From positions 3,430 through 67,429 of the forward strand of contig CAZXPW010000023.1 in the NCBI GenBank assembly GCA_964643355.1: a DNA stretch of 64,000 nucleotides. Direction: 5' to 3'. Numbering within the stretch: the stretch's first letter is position 1; every line of letters starts with the position of its first letter. A program made the position numbers and the translations under genes. The stretch is from FEN-1350 sp964643355. GTDB taxonomy: Bacteria; Planctomycetota; Phycisphaerae; Sedimentisphaerales; Anaerohalosphaeraceae. This document shows positions 52,912-62,278 of the stretch, one piece after another. Under the pieces are notes generated by a model, which ran no database searches, had not been told where the DNA came from, and worked only from the letters and a program-made list of their open reading frames with translations.

Positions 52912-54598
52912 ACAGGACCTTGTCAAAACCCTTGGAAGAAGTGAACCGGTACTCCGCATCCGCCGACAGGATAACGCTTTCATTTTCGATCCGGATCGCG
53001 ATCGGCCGATCCGGCCTGCGCGCGTGCAAAACCGCGGCAAGCACAATCGCCTTTTCCACGCCGTCACCGGTCCCGAAGTTGGCCACCTCGTCCGGCTGGG
53101 CCAGTCGTTGTCCGTCATAAATGGATTCGTTGGGCAATGCCGCCAGCCACTCGGCCGCCTGCGCTTCGCTCTTGTCCCTGGCCATCTCGATGGACACCGG
53201 GCTTCGTTCAATCGCCGCCTTCATGAACGGTTCCCACTGACAACGGGACATATCCCGATAAGCGTAAAACGCCAGATCGGCCACCGTGTGCCGCCCGCGA
53301 ATACTATCCAGATACCCAATCACCTGTTCCCGACTGGATCCGACCGGGATCCGGATCGGTTCAGAGGGAACATAGGTCTTCTCGAATGCTGGCATCCGCG
53401 GCACCAGATGCAGAAAGGCGTACAGTTCCTCGACGAACTTTCTCGAGTCGGGCACAAACGGGGCCATATAGATCACCAGTTTCTCGCGGTCGGCCGGATT
53501 GTGGATGGTGATCCGATTGGAACGGACAAAATCCATGAATTGTTCGCAACAAACACGATCCGCGATGGGATAGATCGAATAATCTTCGCTGGAAACCTCA
53601 TCCAGCAATTTGTCGAAACTCATATCCGCGATCCGAAACCGACTGCCGTGCTCATAGCCGAACAGGACCTCGGCCTTGACGAACATCGCCTCGCCCCGTA
53701 GGCGCCGGCAAAACTGGAAATACTTGTGATACGAATGGTTCCCCCGCAGAAAACTTGCCAAATTCAGCGCATCCAGGTCCGTGGACAGATACTCACTCAG
53801 CCGGGTTGCCGCCTTGCGATAGCTTTCCGGCTCGATCGTCGCCGTGTCATACAGACAATGGATGTAACCGGTGTTGTTGGCCACGACCGTCACCTGCTCA
53901 TTGCGCAACGCCCGCTGGGCCTTGTTGCTGATCTCGGTGCCGTTAAACCACATCGACTTGGTGACCAGCCGTCGGTTATTGGTGATCACGCCGTCCTCAA
54001 TGTCGATGAAGTTTTGCGAATGAAGAGGAGTCAGCACCATGTGAATATCCTCCAGCGGGATATCGCACACGATAAACGCCGCCGCCGCGTAGAGCGTCGA
54101 TAATGACACGCACTCCCCGGCGCCGGTGTTGTACCCGGGTTTCCGACGAAAGGCCGTCATCGCCTCGACGGTCTCCGTTTTCCAGTAGGGAATGATGTCG
54201 CCGTCGAACTTGTCCAGTCCGAAGTGCCGCCGGATATCGACATCAAAATAATACTTGTCACCCTCGTACCCGAACAGACCGTTGCTTCGCGCCAGTTGCT
54301 CGGCCGAGATCCACGGCTTGAATCGCTCGATTTCCCGCTGCTTGCTGGTCAGTCCCCAGGTTTGCAGGTCCAGGTTGAATTCGTACTCATCCATGATGAA
54401 TTGCTTGAGCCGCATCAGCCGCTTGTACGGCCCCTTGCCCTCCAGCCGCTTGAAGCAATCCTCCTCTTTCCATTTCCAAATCATCGGGCTCATCAGGTTG
54501 GCCAGCACCAAACTATACATCAGTTCCGGAAAGACAAAGACTTCCATGTCCGCCAGCGTGAAAGCCGAACTGTATTTTTCCAGTTTGTCCGCGTTCAT
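52898..54598 (-). CDS. transglutaminase-like hypothetical protein
   Basis: This 566-residue protein is soluble and lacks a signal peptide. The segment PGYNTGAGECVSLSTLYAAAA (Cys163) followed by PLHSQNFIDIEDG (His193, Asp199 or 202) resembles a transglutaminase-like cysteine-peptidase triad, though I infer that from motif spacing. Helical N- and C-terminal regions flank it. It shares 14 bases with the EamA gene, so the two may act together. No named family is recognised; function unknown. Confidence 0.75.
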   Translation of the reverse strand: MNADKLEKYSSAFTLADMEVFVFPELMYSLVLANLMSPMIWKWKEEDCFKRLEGKGPYKRLMRLKQFIMDEYEFNLDLQTWGLTSKQREIERFKPWISAEQLARSNGLFGYEGDKYYFDVDIRRHFGLDKFDGDIIPYWKTETVEAMTAFRRKPGYNTGAGECVSLSTLYAAAAFIVCDIPLEDIHMVLTPLHSQNFIDIEDGVITNNRRLVTKSMWFNGTEISNKAQRALRNEQVTVVANNTGYIHCLYDTATIEPESYRKAATRLSEYLSTDLDALNLASFLRGNHSYHKYFQFCRRLRGEAMFVKAEVLFGYEHGSRFRIADMSFDKLLDEVSSEDYSIYPIADRVCCEQFMDFVRSNRITIHNPADREKLVIYMAPFVPDSRKFVEELYAFLHLVPRMPAFEKTYVPSEPIRIPVGSSREQVIGYLDSIRGRHTVADLAFYAYRDMSRCQWEPFMKAAIERSPVSIEMARDKSEAQAAEWLAALPNESIYDGQRLAQPDEVANFGTGDGVEKAIVLAAVLHARRPDRPIAIRIENESVILSADAEYRFTSSKGFDKVLYVGK

Positions 54599-54909
54599 AG
54601 TCCCCTCGGCGCCTGCCGTTGGATAACTTTCTTTCTCAGTGATTCAGATTCGTACCCATTGGAGGGCCATGCTCCGTCATGGCCGTTATTCGGCTGCAAC
54701 GGAGTGCGGCCCTCCACTGCCCCGTTGTCATGCCGGGCTTGACCCGGCATCCAGATCATCCGATACACGAATCATTTACAATTCTATTGTAGCATCAAAA
54801 AGAACGGATAGAAAGCGTAAACCGGTCTTGCCCGCCAAGCTCCGATCCGTTACAATCCACTTGTGTTCATGAAACGGAAGGGGTGATTTCAGAATCAGGA
54901 GAACCTGCA
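54599..54909. repeat. intergenic region with two palindromic elements
   Basis: There is no gene here. TGGAGGGCC (54660-54668) and GGCCCTCCA (54708-54716) enclose inner pairs GCTCCGT/ACGGAG and GCCG/CGGC, making a long stem-loop. A second element, ATGCCGGG (54730-54737) and CCCGGCAT (54743-54750) with a CTTGA loop, matches the widely scattered repeat that spurious translations read as CHAGLDPASR. Both look like repeated elements. Confidence 0.7.
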
Positions 54910-56439
54910 ATGAAACCGTCAATGCGTTTTGGATTATTCTGCCTGGTGGTCGTAATCGGCGCTTCGTCGATGGCGTCGGTGCGCTTGCCCGCGATCCTCG
55001 GCGACAACATGGTCCTCCAGCAAAAGACCGACGCCCCCGTCTGGGGCTGGGCCGATCCGCAGGAGACCGTCAAAGTCAAGGGTTCCTGGGCCGAGGCCGA
55101 GGTGACCACACAAGCCGACTCTGACGGCAAATGGCTGATCAAGCTCCCCACTCCTGCGGCCGGCGGACCTTTCACGGTGACCATCGCCGGCTCCAATACA
55201 ATCAACCTGCAAAATGTCCTTGTGGGCGTTGTCTGGGTCTGCAGCGGCCAATCCAACATGCAGTGGACGGTCCGTAATTCCAATAACTCCGAGGCCGAGA
55301 TCGCCGCCGCCAATTATCCCCAGATCCGGTTATTCTCGGTCGCTCGAACTGTGGCCGAAACCCCTCAGTCCGATTGTAAGGGGTCCTGGCAGCCCTGCAC
55401 GCCGGAAACGATCCCGGATTTTTCGGCCGTCGCCTATTATTTCGGCCGCGACCTCAACAAGCAACTCGACATTCCCGTTGGATTGATCCACACCAGTTGG
55501 GGCGGAACGCCTGCCGAGTCCTGGACCCGAAAGGAGATCCTGGCAGCCGATGAGGATTTAGTTCCCATCCTCAAACGCTTTGATGCGGCACTTGTTCAAT
55601 ACCCGGCCGCTATGGAAGAGTACAAAACCAAGACCCTGGAGGAATGGAAACAAAAGGCAGAAGCAGCCAAGGCCGAAGGCAAGGAAGCCCCCCGCAGACC
55701 CAATCCCCCAACGGGCCCCGACAATCCCTGGCGCCCCGCCGGACTCTACAATGCCATGATCGCCCCGCTGATCCCCTTTGCCATTGAAGGCGCGATCTGG
55801 TATCAGGGCGAGTCCAACGCCGGCCGCGCATGGCAGTACCAGAAACTCTTTCCTGCCATGATCAACAACTGGCGGGCCGACTGGGGTCGAGGCGATTTCC
55901 CGTTCTACTTTGTCCAGATCGCTCCCTATACCGGTCAGAATCCCGACATTCGTGAAGCTCAACTGATGACCTTCAAGACCGTCCCCAACACCGGGATTGT
56001 CGTAACCACGGACATTGGAGACCCGAAGGATATTCACCCCCGCAATAAGCAGGATGTAGGCCGGCGTCTGGCCCTGTGGGCCTTGTCGAAAAATTACGGC
56101 CTCAAGGACATCGTCCCCAGCGGCCCGATCTACCGCGAGATGAAGATCGAAGGCGACAAGATCCGTATCTTCTTCGATTTCGCCGGCAATGGACTTCTGG
56201 CCCGCAATGGTGACCTGACTCACTTTACGATTGCGGAGGAAGGTAAGGACTTTGTGCCCGCCACGGCCGTCATTGACGGCAGCACCGTTGTCGTTTCCGC
56301 CCAAGGAGTTAAGGCCCCCGTCGCCGTTCGCTTCGCCTGGGAAAATGCTCCCGAACCCAATCTTTTCAACAAAGAAGGCCTGCCCGCTTCGCCGTTCCGT
56401 ACGGACACCAGGCCCGGCGCCACTGACGGCCAGAAGTAA
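54910..56439 (+). CDS. sialate O-acetylesterase-like SGNH hydrolase
   Basis: This 509-residue exported esterase has a signal peptide (about 1-22) and the family opening LPAILGDNMVLQQ. Then come the SGNH catalytic block with WVCSGQSNMQW (Ser115), a central GAIWYQGESNA block, and the later DIGDPKDIHPRNKQ block with Asp and His. A beta-sandwich C-terminus follows. It removes acetyl groups from sialic acid or plant glycans. The ATG at 54910 has AGGAG upstream; the longer frame to 54883 is unnecessary. Confidence 0.9.
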   Translation: MKPSMRFGLFCLVVVIGASSMASVRLPAILGDNMVLQQKTDAPVWGWADPQETVKVKGSWAEAEVTTQADSDGKWLIKLPTPAAGGPFTVTIAGSNTINLQNVLVGVVWVCSGQSNMQWTVRNSNNSEAEIAAANYPQIRLFSVARTVAETPQSDCKGSWQPCTPETIPDFSAVAYYFGRDLNKQLDIPVGLIHTSWGGTPAESWTRKEILAADEDLVPILKRFDAALVQYPAAMEEYKTKTLEEWKQKAEAAKAEGKEAPRRPNPPTGPDNPWRPAGLYNAMIAPLIPFAIEGAIWYQGESNAGRAWQYQKLFPAMINNWRADWGRGDFPFYFVQIAPYTGQNPDIREAQLMTFKTVPNTGIVVTTDIGDPKDIHPRNKQDVGRRLALWALSKNYGLKDIVPSGPIYREMKIEGDKIRIFFDFAGNGLLARNGDLTHFTIAEEGKDFVPATAVIDGSTVVVSAQGVKAPVAVRFAWENAPEPNLFNKEGLPASPFRTDTRPGATDGQK

Positions 56440-56460
56440 CTCGGGTGAATCATCGCCAGA

Positions 56461-57717
56461 TCAAGAGGGATTTGCGGGCCGATTCAACGCTGCGGACATT
56501 CCCGCCAGCGCCCCGGTCGCAAACGCGATCGTCAGGTTGTAGCCGCCGCATGGCCCATCGGCATTCATTACCTCCCCGGCGAAATACAGCCCCGGACAGA
56601 TTATCGATTCCATCGTCTTACCGTCGATCTGCTGAATATCCACGCCGCCCCGCGTGACGATCGCCTCCTCGATCGGTCGCGTCGTAATGATTGTCAGCGG
56701 CAGCTCCTTGACCTGCCGAACCAATCCTTTTCGTATTGACTTGCTCATCTGACCGATCGTCTGCTCAGCCCCCATCCCCGCCAGCGCACACAATTGGCTC
56801 GCCATCGCCTTGGGAAAATATTCCGTAAGGACTGTCGCTGCCGCTTTCTTCGGATGTTTGGCCGCCTGTTCGATCAGCCCTTGTTCGAACGCTTCCGCCT
56901 TTGTTTCCGGCAGGAAATCCACCTTCACCTCGACCCCCGAAGTTCCGTTGAGCGATTCAACAATATCACGACTGAAATTCAGTATGCCCGGCCCGCCGAT
57001 TCCATTCTCGGTAAACATCAGGGGCCCCCGTTGCGAGATATTCTTGCCGTTGATACGCGTGGATACAATCGTATCCGGAATCCCTACGCCCTGAAACCGG
57101 CCCGGCCAATCTTCCCCCGTCACCAGCGGAATTAGAGCCGCCCTCGGTTCAACGATCATGTGTCCCAGTTGCCTTGCCAACTCATAGCCATTTCGAGGCG
57201 TGCCCGTCTGGGGCCAGCTCATTCCGCCTGCCGCCAAGACCACGCACCGCGAATTAAAAATTTCCTTGTCCGTTGATATCTCAAAACCGTCTTCGCTCTT
57301 TCGGATTTCACGGATTATTCTTCCATAGGCAAACCGTGTACCTGCCTCATTAGCGGTTTCCAGGAGAATTCGCTTCACATCGCTTGCCCGGTCGCTTTTC
57401 GGAAAAATGCACCCGTCCGGCTCGGTCTTGGTCGCCAGTCCATGTTCGTGAAGAAACTCCAGGACCTTGCCCGGCCCGAAGGTGTGAATACTATGCCGCA
57501 GAAACCGGTCGTACGGCCGGCACGCCCGCAGGAATTCATCGATCATGCAATCATGCGTGATGTTACATCGTCCGCGCCCCGTCACCAGCAGTTTTCGTCC
57601 CGCCGTGGTGCTGGCCTCGACGATCAGCGTCCGCGCCCCGCCCCGCGCGGCGAAGATCCCGGCCATCAGCCCCGCCGGCCCCGCCCCGATTACGACCACA
57701 TCCCACGACTGCCCCAC
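56461..57717 (-). CDS. HI0933-family FAD-dependent oxidoreductase
   Basis: This 418-residue flavoprotein has the FAD-binding GAGPAGLMAGIFAARGG (residues 12-28), a middle substrate domain, and a C-terminal FAD motif (GLYFAGEVMNADGPCGGYNLT). The YhiN/HI0933 family acts on unknown substrates. Its GTG start at 57717 has a GGAAGGA site. It converges with the esterase gene. Confidence 0.9.
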   Translation of the reverse strand: MGQSWDVVVIGAGPAGLMAGIFAARGGARTLIVEASTTAGRKLLVTGRGRCNITHDCMIDEFLRACRPYDRFLRHSIHTFGPGKVLEFLHEHGLATKTEPDGCIFPKSDRASDVKRILLETANEAGTRFAYGRIIREIRKSEDGFEISTDKEIFNSRCVVLAAGGMSWPQTGTPRNGYELARQLGHMIVEPRAALIPLVTGEDWPGRFQGVGIPDTIVSTRINGKNISQRGPLMFTENGIGGPGILNFSRDIVESLNGTSGVEVKVDFLPETKAEAFEQGLIEQAAKHPKKAAATVLTEYFPKAMASQLCALAGMGAEQTIGQMSKSIRKGLVRQVKELPLTIITTRPIEEAIVTRGGVDIQQIDGKTMESIICPGLYFAGEVMNADGPCGGYNLTIAFATGALAGMSAALNRPANPS

Positions 57718-57775
57718 TCGATAATCCTTCCGCGCCGGAATCGACGACGATAACCGACAACGACTCGAAAATAAT

Positions 57776-57810
57776 AATAATAGTCAATATACAATATTCA
57801 TTATTCAATT
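57776..57810. repeat. AT-rich repeat related to 19658-19763
   Basis: AATAGTCAATATACAATATTCATTATTCAA-like sequence (57778-57807) resembles the AATAGTCAAT and ATATTCAATA units at 19732-19763, in the same orientation. It lies just beyond the 3' end of the RNase P RNA. Confidence 0.5.
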
Positions 57811-57811
57811 G

Positions 57812-58207
57812 AAAGAGTGGGTCTGTAAGCCGAGTTCTGTCTTCCGGGTTACCCCGGGAGGCGGCCATTTCTCTGGACCGGCGGTTGCCCGCCGGCTCTC
57901 CCGTAAGGGATGCGACCTACCCGCTGGATTGATGACCGGGCCGGCTCAAGGGGCCCGAAGGCCCACCAGCTTGTTTGGTCTTGCAGGCGGCGGGGCTTGC
58001 CCTGCCGTCGCCGTCGCCGACGACGCGGTGCGCTCTTACCGCACCTTTTCACCCTTGCCGGATCCCCGTTGCCGGGGCCATCGGCGGTGTGTTTTCTGTG
58101 GCGCTGTCCCGCGGATCGCTCCGGGTGGCCGTTAGCCACCACCGCGCCCTGTCCTGCTCGGACTTTCCTCCGGCCGTATCCGGCCGGCGACCGCCCGACC
58201 CACTCCT
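57812..58207 (-). ncRNA. rnpB: RNase P RNA, bacterial class A
   Basis: The minus strand holds the conserved catalytic core: GGAGGAAAGTCCGAGC at 58156-58171 near the 5' end, and CCGAGTTCTGT-type sequence on the plus strand (57829-57840), complementary to the conserved 3' core. The P1 stem pairs GACCCACTC (58197-58205) with GAGTGGGTC (57815-57823), closing the molecule. Together with RnpA it matures tRNA 5' ends. The ends are estimated from P1. Frames across it are not genes. Confidence 0.9.
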
Positions 58208-58622
58208 CTTGATTATACTTTGTTTGGCAGCCGTTTGCAGCGAAAAACAGATTCCTGGCGGATTCATTTCTCTTGTGCCGGGGCCGTTCCGATCGACAAC
58301 CTTGTCGTTCCGTTTCAGATACGCCCCCCCACTTGACTCGGAACAATCCCATCCCTTCCAATCCAATACGCGATTTTCCCACTGTTTATAATCAAAAAAA
58401 TGAACATCGTAGCTTTCCAGATGAAAAAGTTTCATTGACGATACAGAATCCGCAAGTAAAATTGACGATGAGAAGAGATCCTGGTTTGAATGCGAGGATT
58501 ATAATCTTTCGGATCCTCTCCAGGTGATTTTCTTGCGGCTGTTGCAGGCATGACGGTAGCGTCCTCGGTACTTTCGAGGCCAAACAACTTTGGGATATTT
58601 TTCAGGGCGAGAGAGGAATCAA
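58208..58622. other. 415-base gap; rnpB promoter at its left edge
   Basis: On the minus strand TATAAT (ATTATA at 58212-58217) sits about six bases ahead of the RNase P RNA 5' end and is its likely -10 box; a convincing -35 is not seen. The rest up to the ATP-grasp gene shows no gene. Confidence 0.55.
58212..58217 (-). promoter_or_regulatory. -10 box of rnpB
   Basis: Reading the minus strand gives a perfect TATAAT immediately upstream of the RNA 5' end. Confidence 0.6.
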
Positions 58623-59699
58623 ATGGCGGCCAAATCCAAACGATCTCGCAAACCTTTGCATGTAGCGCTGGTGTACAACGCCGCATCGGGACTGGTAACC
58701 GATACGCCGGAAGATCGAGGCAGTACCGCGGATCTCCGGAAGATGATTCACCATATGGGTCGGGCCCTGAGATCTTTGGGGCATCGAGTCACCATTCTGC
58801 CGTTAGCCGACGACCTTTTTCAATTTCATCGCAAATTGCGTCGTCTTGAGCCGGATGTGGTATTCAACCAATATGACGATGTCGTTCACGGCGTTTTCTC
58901 CGAAATGCTGTTTGCCGCCATCGTGCAAATGATGGGCTTTCGTATCACCGGTTCGCCGGCCCTGGCCCTGGGTTTAAGTCGTTACAAACACACGACCTCC
59001 AAACTCCTTCAGGGGCTGGGAATCCCGATCCCTCCCTGCACGGAGGTGCTGGAAAAAGTAGGGGATGTGGATCGTCACGAATGGAAGTTTCCCCTGATTG
59101 TCCAGCCGAGCCATGAAGATGCGGGAATCGGTCTGGACCGAAATTCGGTCGTCCGGACAAAGAAGGCCCTTCGCAACCAGGTGCGTCATGTTTTACAGGA
59201 ATTCAAACAACCCGCACTCGTTCAGGCATTCCTGCCCGGGCGCGAGTTCAATGTGGGTATCATCGGGGGCAAACGCATGCGGTTGATGCCGCTGGCCGAG
59301 GTCGTTTATGAGGATATGCCTCCGGAGATCCCGCCAATCATGTCCTATGCCGCCAAGTGGATTGAAAATTCACTGGAGTATAAAAAAACCTCGATTCTCT
59401 GTCCGACGGTTGTGGAGCCCGAGCTTGGTCGTCAACTCAACGATATCGCAATCCGTGCCTTTCGGGCGGTCCGGGCCTGGGGTTACGGCCGTGTTGATAT
59501 TCGGCTCGACGAGGAGGGAAATCCCAGGGTCCTGGAGGTCAACTGTAACGCTTCTCTGGAGGATGGACTTGGCCTGGCTCGTTCCGCCAAAAGAGCGGGG
59601 ATCGGTTATCCGCAGTTGCTTCAGATGGTCATTGATGCCGCGATGGAAGGTCCTCCTTACGATGTCAGCATGCCCATACAACCTATCGAGCATTCGTAA
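58623..59699 (+). CDS. ATP-grasp ligase, D-alanine-D-alanine ligase-like
   Basis: This 358-residue protein has the three-domain ATP-grasp layout. The N-terminal pre-ATP domain begins HVALVYNAASG. The ATP-binding segment is FPLIVQPSHEDAGIGLDRNSVV (about 158-180). The metal site is YGRVDIRLDEEGNPRVLEVNCNASLEDGLG (about 297-325). The Ddl family joins D-alanine, but divergence here leaves the substrate open. GAGG precedes the ATG at 58623. It converges with the zinc metallopeptidase gene. Confidence 0.82.
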   Translation: MAAKSKRSRKPLHVALVYNAASGLVTDTPEDRGSTADLRKMIHHMGRALRSLGHRVTILPLADDLFQFHRKLRRLEPDVVFNQYDDVVHGVFSEMLFAAIVQMMGFRITGSPALALGLSRYKHTTSKLLQGLGIPIPPCTEVLEKVGDVDRHEWKFPLIVQPSHEDAGIGLDRNSVVRTKKALRNQVRHVLQEFKQPALVQAFLPGREFNVGIIGGKRMRLMPLAEVVYEDMPPEIPPIMSYAAKWIENSLEYKKTSILCPTVVEPELGRQLNDIAIRAFRAVRAWGYGRVDIRLDEEGNPRVLEVNCNASLEDGLGLARSAKRAGIGYPQLLQMVIDAAMEGPPYDVSMPIQPIEHS

Positions 59700-59766
59700 A
59701 GCGTCCTACCGGCTCGATTCGGTTGAATAGGTCAAATCGACTTGATGAACCCTCTCACTGGAATTC

Positions 59767-60537
59767 TTAACTCGTTTTGCCGTATTCCTTGGCTCGACCC
59801 CGATAGTATTCCGCCAGAGACATCGTAAGCTTGGAAAGCGGCATGACAAGCCGCCCGCCCTTCCGCTTGGGCTTCTGATCGCGAATCTTTTTCATTAGGC
59901 GGTCCACATACCGTAATTTTTCAATAGCCGGCCAATATCGATACTTTTGGCGCCACCCGGATCGGGGGGTCAGCCAGACCGCAAAAGTTTCCGCGAAATC
60001 ATCATCCGGATGTTTCTGCGCATAAGTATATCGATAAGGGAAACTGCACAGGTGTCGAACAAACCGACGGCTCCAGGGATTTGGATTAAAAACATCCCGG
60101 TACGGTTTCGAAAACGAACCGAATGTCTCCTTCCAGCCCTGTTCTTCCCAGAGTTGGTAGGCATAATTGATCGCATGTCCGGTCTCGTGCCGGAGGAGTT
60201 GCATAATCGTCTGGCTGTCTTCCAGTTCCCCGGTCTGCTCTGTCTCAATCCGACCAAGCAGAGTACAAGACAAGTAGAAGGGTATGCCGACGACCGGTAC
60301 TTTGTCCGGACAACCCCAGGTATCCGTCAGGTAGAAGGATGGCACATAATTGATACCCTTGGCGGCCAACTCCTCTTGGAGTTGCCAAAGATACGGCTCT
60401 ATAAACGATCCTTTGATTCGAAGGTCCAAGTCGCAGATGCGCCTTTGAAGCAGTCGTTGCCGAACCGTTTCCCAGTTTCCGGAACAAATAAACTCCCCCT
60501 TCCGTACAGACGCCCTGTTACGGCCTGCCACATCCAT
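59767..60537 (-). CDS. putative zinc-binding metallopeptidase
   Basis: This protein of about 256 residues carries HETGHAINYAY, an HExxH-type zinc site (His, Glu, His), and a downstream DDDFAETFAVWL whose Glu could be the third ligand. The C-terminus is basic. It converges with the ATP-grasp gene. The start is uncertain: an ATG at 60537 has GGAG nine bases upstream, while ATGs at 60552 and 60600 would lengthen it. The substrate is unknown. Confidence 0.75.
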   Translation of the reverse strand: MDVAGRNRASVRKGEFICSGNWETVRQRLLQRRICDLDLRIKGSFIEPYLWQLQEELAAKGINYVPSFYLTDTWGCPDKVPVVGIPFYLSCTLLGRIETEQTGELEDSQTIMQLLRHETGHAINYAYQLWEEQGWKETFGSFSKPYRDVFNPNPWSRRFVRHLCSFPYRYTYAQKHPDDDFAETFAVWLTPRSGWRQKYRYWPAIEKLRYVDRLMKKIRDQKPKRKGGRLVMPLSKLTMSLAEYYRGRAKEYGKTS

Positions 60538-60913
60538 CTCGTTATTCTCCATTTCTATGAATACCCTGAACTTCATTCCAGGGACACAGAACGAAACCAT
60601 CCCGGCCGAAACGCCCCAGCCGGTAACGGATATGTTACCTGATAGAGGACAGGGATTTCAAGAAGTTCCGCAGATTTATCTATAAATCCATTTTTGACAA
60701 TTACTTACAACTTTTCAAAACCACAAAATTCGTCGTGAACCCACCAGATCCGATTGGGACTTTCGTCTAAGAGGAATCTGTAAAAAGTATATCCTCTTTT
60801 GTATTTGACCGAGATACAGAATGTAGGTATCTTTGTATCTTTACGGATCCCGGGTTTTTCAATCGACGGTTTTGGGATTTTCCCCGAAATTCTGAGACTT
60901 AGGAGACAAGTAT
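60538..60913. other. 375-base AT-rich divergent gap
   Basis: I see no supported gene. The gap separates the metallopeptidase from the divergent porin gene, and should hold both promoters. Candidate boxes (for example TTGACA at 60694-60699) lack a matching partner at the right spacing, so I call none. Confidence 0.4.
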
Positions 60914-62092
60914 ATGGGGTATCCAACGGTTCGAAAACAGATCTTGATCGTATTGGTTCTGACAATTTTAATTGCCAATACCTGGGCAGAGTCCAATGCC
61001 TGCGAAATTCCCGATGTGGGAGTCCTTTCCCCCGGGCAAATCAAGCCGAAATTCAGTCTGACCCATTACTGGCAGCGGGCCGAAAACGGCGTGGACGAAA
61101 AGCACCCCAGTCGATTTGCGGGACTCTACGATTTCGATTTGTATTATCTGATCGACGCCGAAACGGATGACAGCCGAAATGGGGATTATGCGCTGCTGGG
61201 AATCTCGATCCAGACTTCTTTCGGACACGGCATTGAACGGAAAGTCGGGACTTTTTACGACCTGAATGACGGGGCCAAGGGGGACAACGATCTGTTCATC
61301 GACAAGCTCTTCATTGAATTCACCTCGCTGGATCGGCTGTTGACTTTCAATATCGGAAAGTTGGACATGATCGACTACTTCGATCATTCGGCCGTGGCCA
61401 ACGAATACAAGACGCAGTTTTTCGCGTACCCGCTGGTTCAAAACCAGGCGATCCCCTTTCCGTCCAAGGGATTGGGGTTCCGAGCCCTTATTGAGCCGAG
61501 TCGGTTTTGGTATGTTCAGGCCGCGATCGTGGATGCGCGGGCCAACAAACGAGAGACGGGATTCCGAACGACATTTTATGATGAGGATGATTACTTCAGC
61601 GTGCTGGAGGCGGGAATTCGACCGCGATTCGGCGACCTGGAGGGCAACTACCGGATCACAGGATGGTACGATCCGCAGGATAAGGAGTATCTCGATGGGA
61701 GCGGCCGACACAAACGCGATGATTGGGGCGTGGGCTTGAGTCTGGACCAGCAGGTCACCAAAAAAACAACCTTGTTTTTCCGGTACGGCTGGGCGGACGA
61801 CAAGGTCAACGGAATCGAGGACTTTATCAGCTTCGGGTTCGAACTCAAAGGTCTGATCGAGGGACGAGACCGCGATATTTTCGCAGTCGGCTATGCCAAC
61901 GGCCTGCGAAGTCCCGACAACCTGGGTCCCCTGGACGAGCGAGAGCTGGACCTGATCGAGTTGTATTATCGAATTCAGGTCAACGACCATCTTCATATTA
62001 GCCCGAATGTTCAGTTCGTCATGGATCCGGGCAATAGCACCAAAGAATCCCCTGCAACCGTCTTTGGATTACGATGTCGATATACTTTTTAA
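60914..62092 (+). CDS. OprB-type carbohydrate porin
   Basis: This 392-residue outer-membrane protein has a signal peptide (about 1-25), then a beta-barrel. The IGKLDMIDYFD segment (about 156-166) and KGLGFRALIEPS are typical of the OprB family. Amphipathic strands run to a C-terminal Phe (RCRYTF), the outer-membrane insertion signal. OprB-type porins take up mono- and disaccharides, consistent with the carbohydrate-degrading genes in this window. Confidence 0.87.
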   Translation: MGYPTVRKQILIVLVLTILIANTWAESNACEIPDVGVLSPGQIKPKFSLTHYWQRAENGVDEKHPSRFAGLYDFDLYYLIDAETDDSRNGDYALLGISIQTSFGHGIERKVGTFYDLNDGAKGDNDLFIDKLFIEFTSLDRLLTFNIGKLDMIDYFDHSAVANEYKTQFFAYPLVQNQAIPFPSKGLGFRALIEPSRFWYVQAAIVDARANKRETGFRTTFYDEDDYFSVLEAGIRPRFGDLEGNYRITGWYDPQDKEYLDGSGRHKRDDWGVGLSLDQQVTKKTTLFFRYGWADDKVNGIEDFISFGFELKGLIEGRDRDIFAVGYANGLRSPDNLGPLDERELDLIELYYRIQVNDHLHISPNVQFVMDPGNSTKESPATVFGLRCRYTF

Positions 62093-62213
62093 CGACATTC
62101 ATTTTCCCGGAAAAGACCTCAATGGTGGTGTCGGCTGATCTCGGCCGACAATCCATTGCAACTCTTTTGTTTGCAAATACTTACGAATTATCCTTTGAAC
62201 ATTTTTGTGTCCC

Positions 62214-62242
62214 TTGACAAATTCAAACAATCGTTTTATACT
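62214..62242 (+). promoter_or_regulatory. consensus sigma-70 promoter of the TetR gene
   Basis: A perfect TTGACA (62214-62219) is separated by 17 bases from TATACT (62237-62242). It drives the TetR-efflux pair. Confidence 0.85.
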
Positions 62243-62264
62243 TTTGTATGAAACAATTGTTTGA
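62223..62264. promoter_or_regulatory. 42-bp near-perfect palindromic operator
   Basis: Two 19-base arms (62223-62241 and 62246-62264), separated by TTTT, match as inverted repeats at 17 of 19 positions. The palindrome covers the -10 box of the promoter and lies just ahead of the TetR gene, so it is the likely binding site for that repressor. Confidence 0.8.
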
Positions 62265-62278
62265 TTCAAGGGGTATCC

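Noticed and set aside
54639..54872. 77-codon frame containing CHAGLDPASR
   Set aside because: It is a translation of an interspersed palindromic repeat, a known spurious family.
57809..58391. several frames of 100 or more codons on both strands
   Set aside because: They lie across the RNase P RNA, whose core elements and P1 stem are clear.
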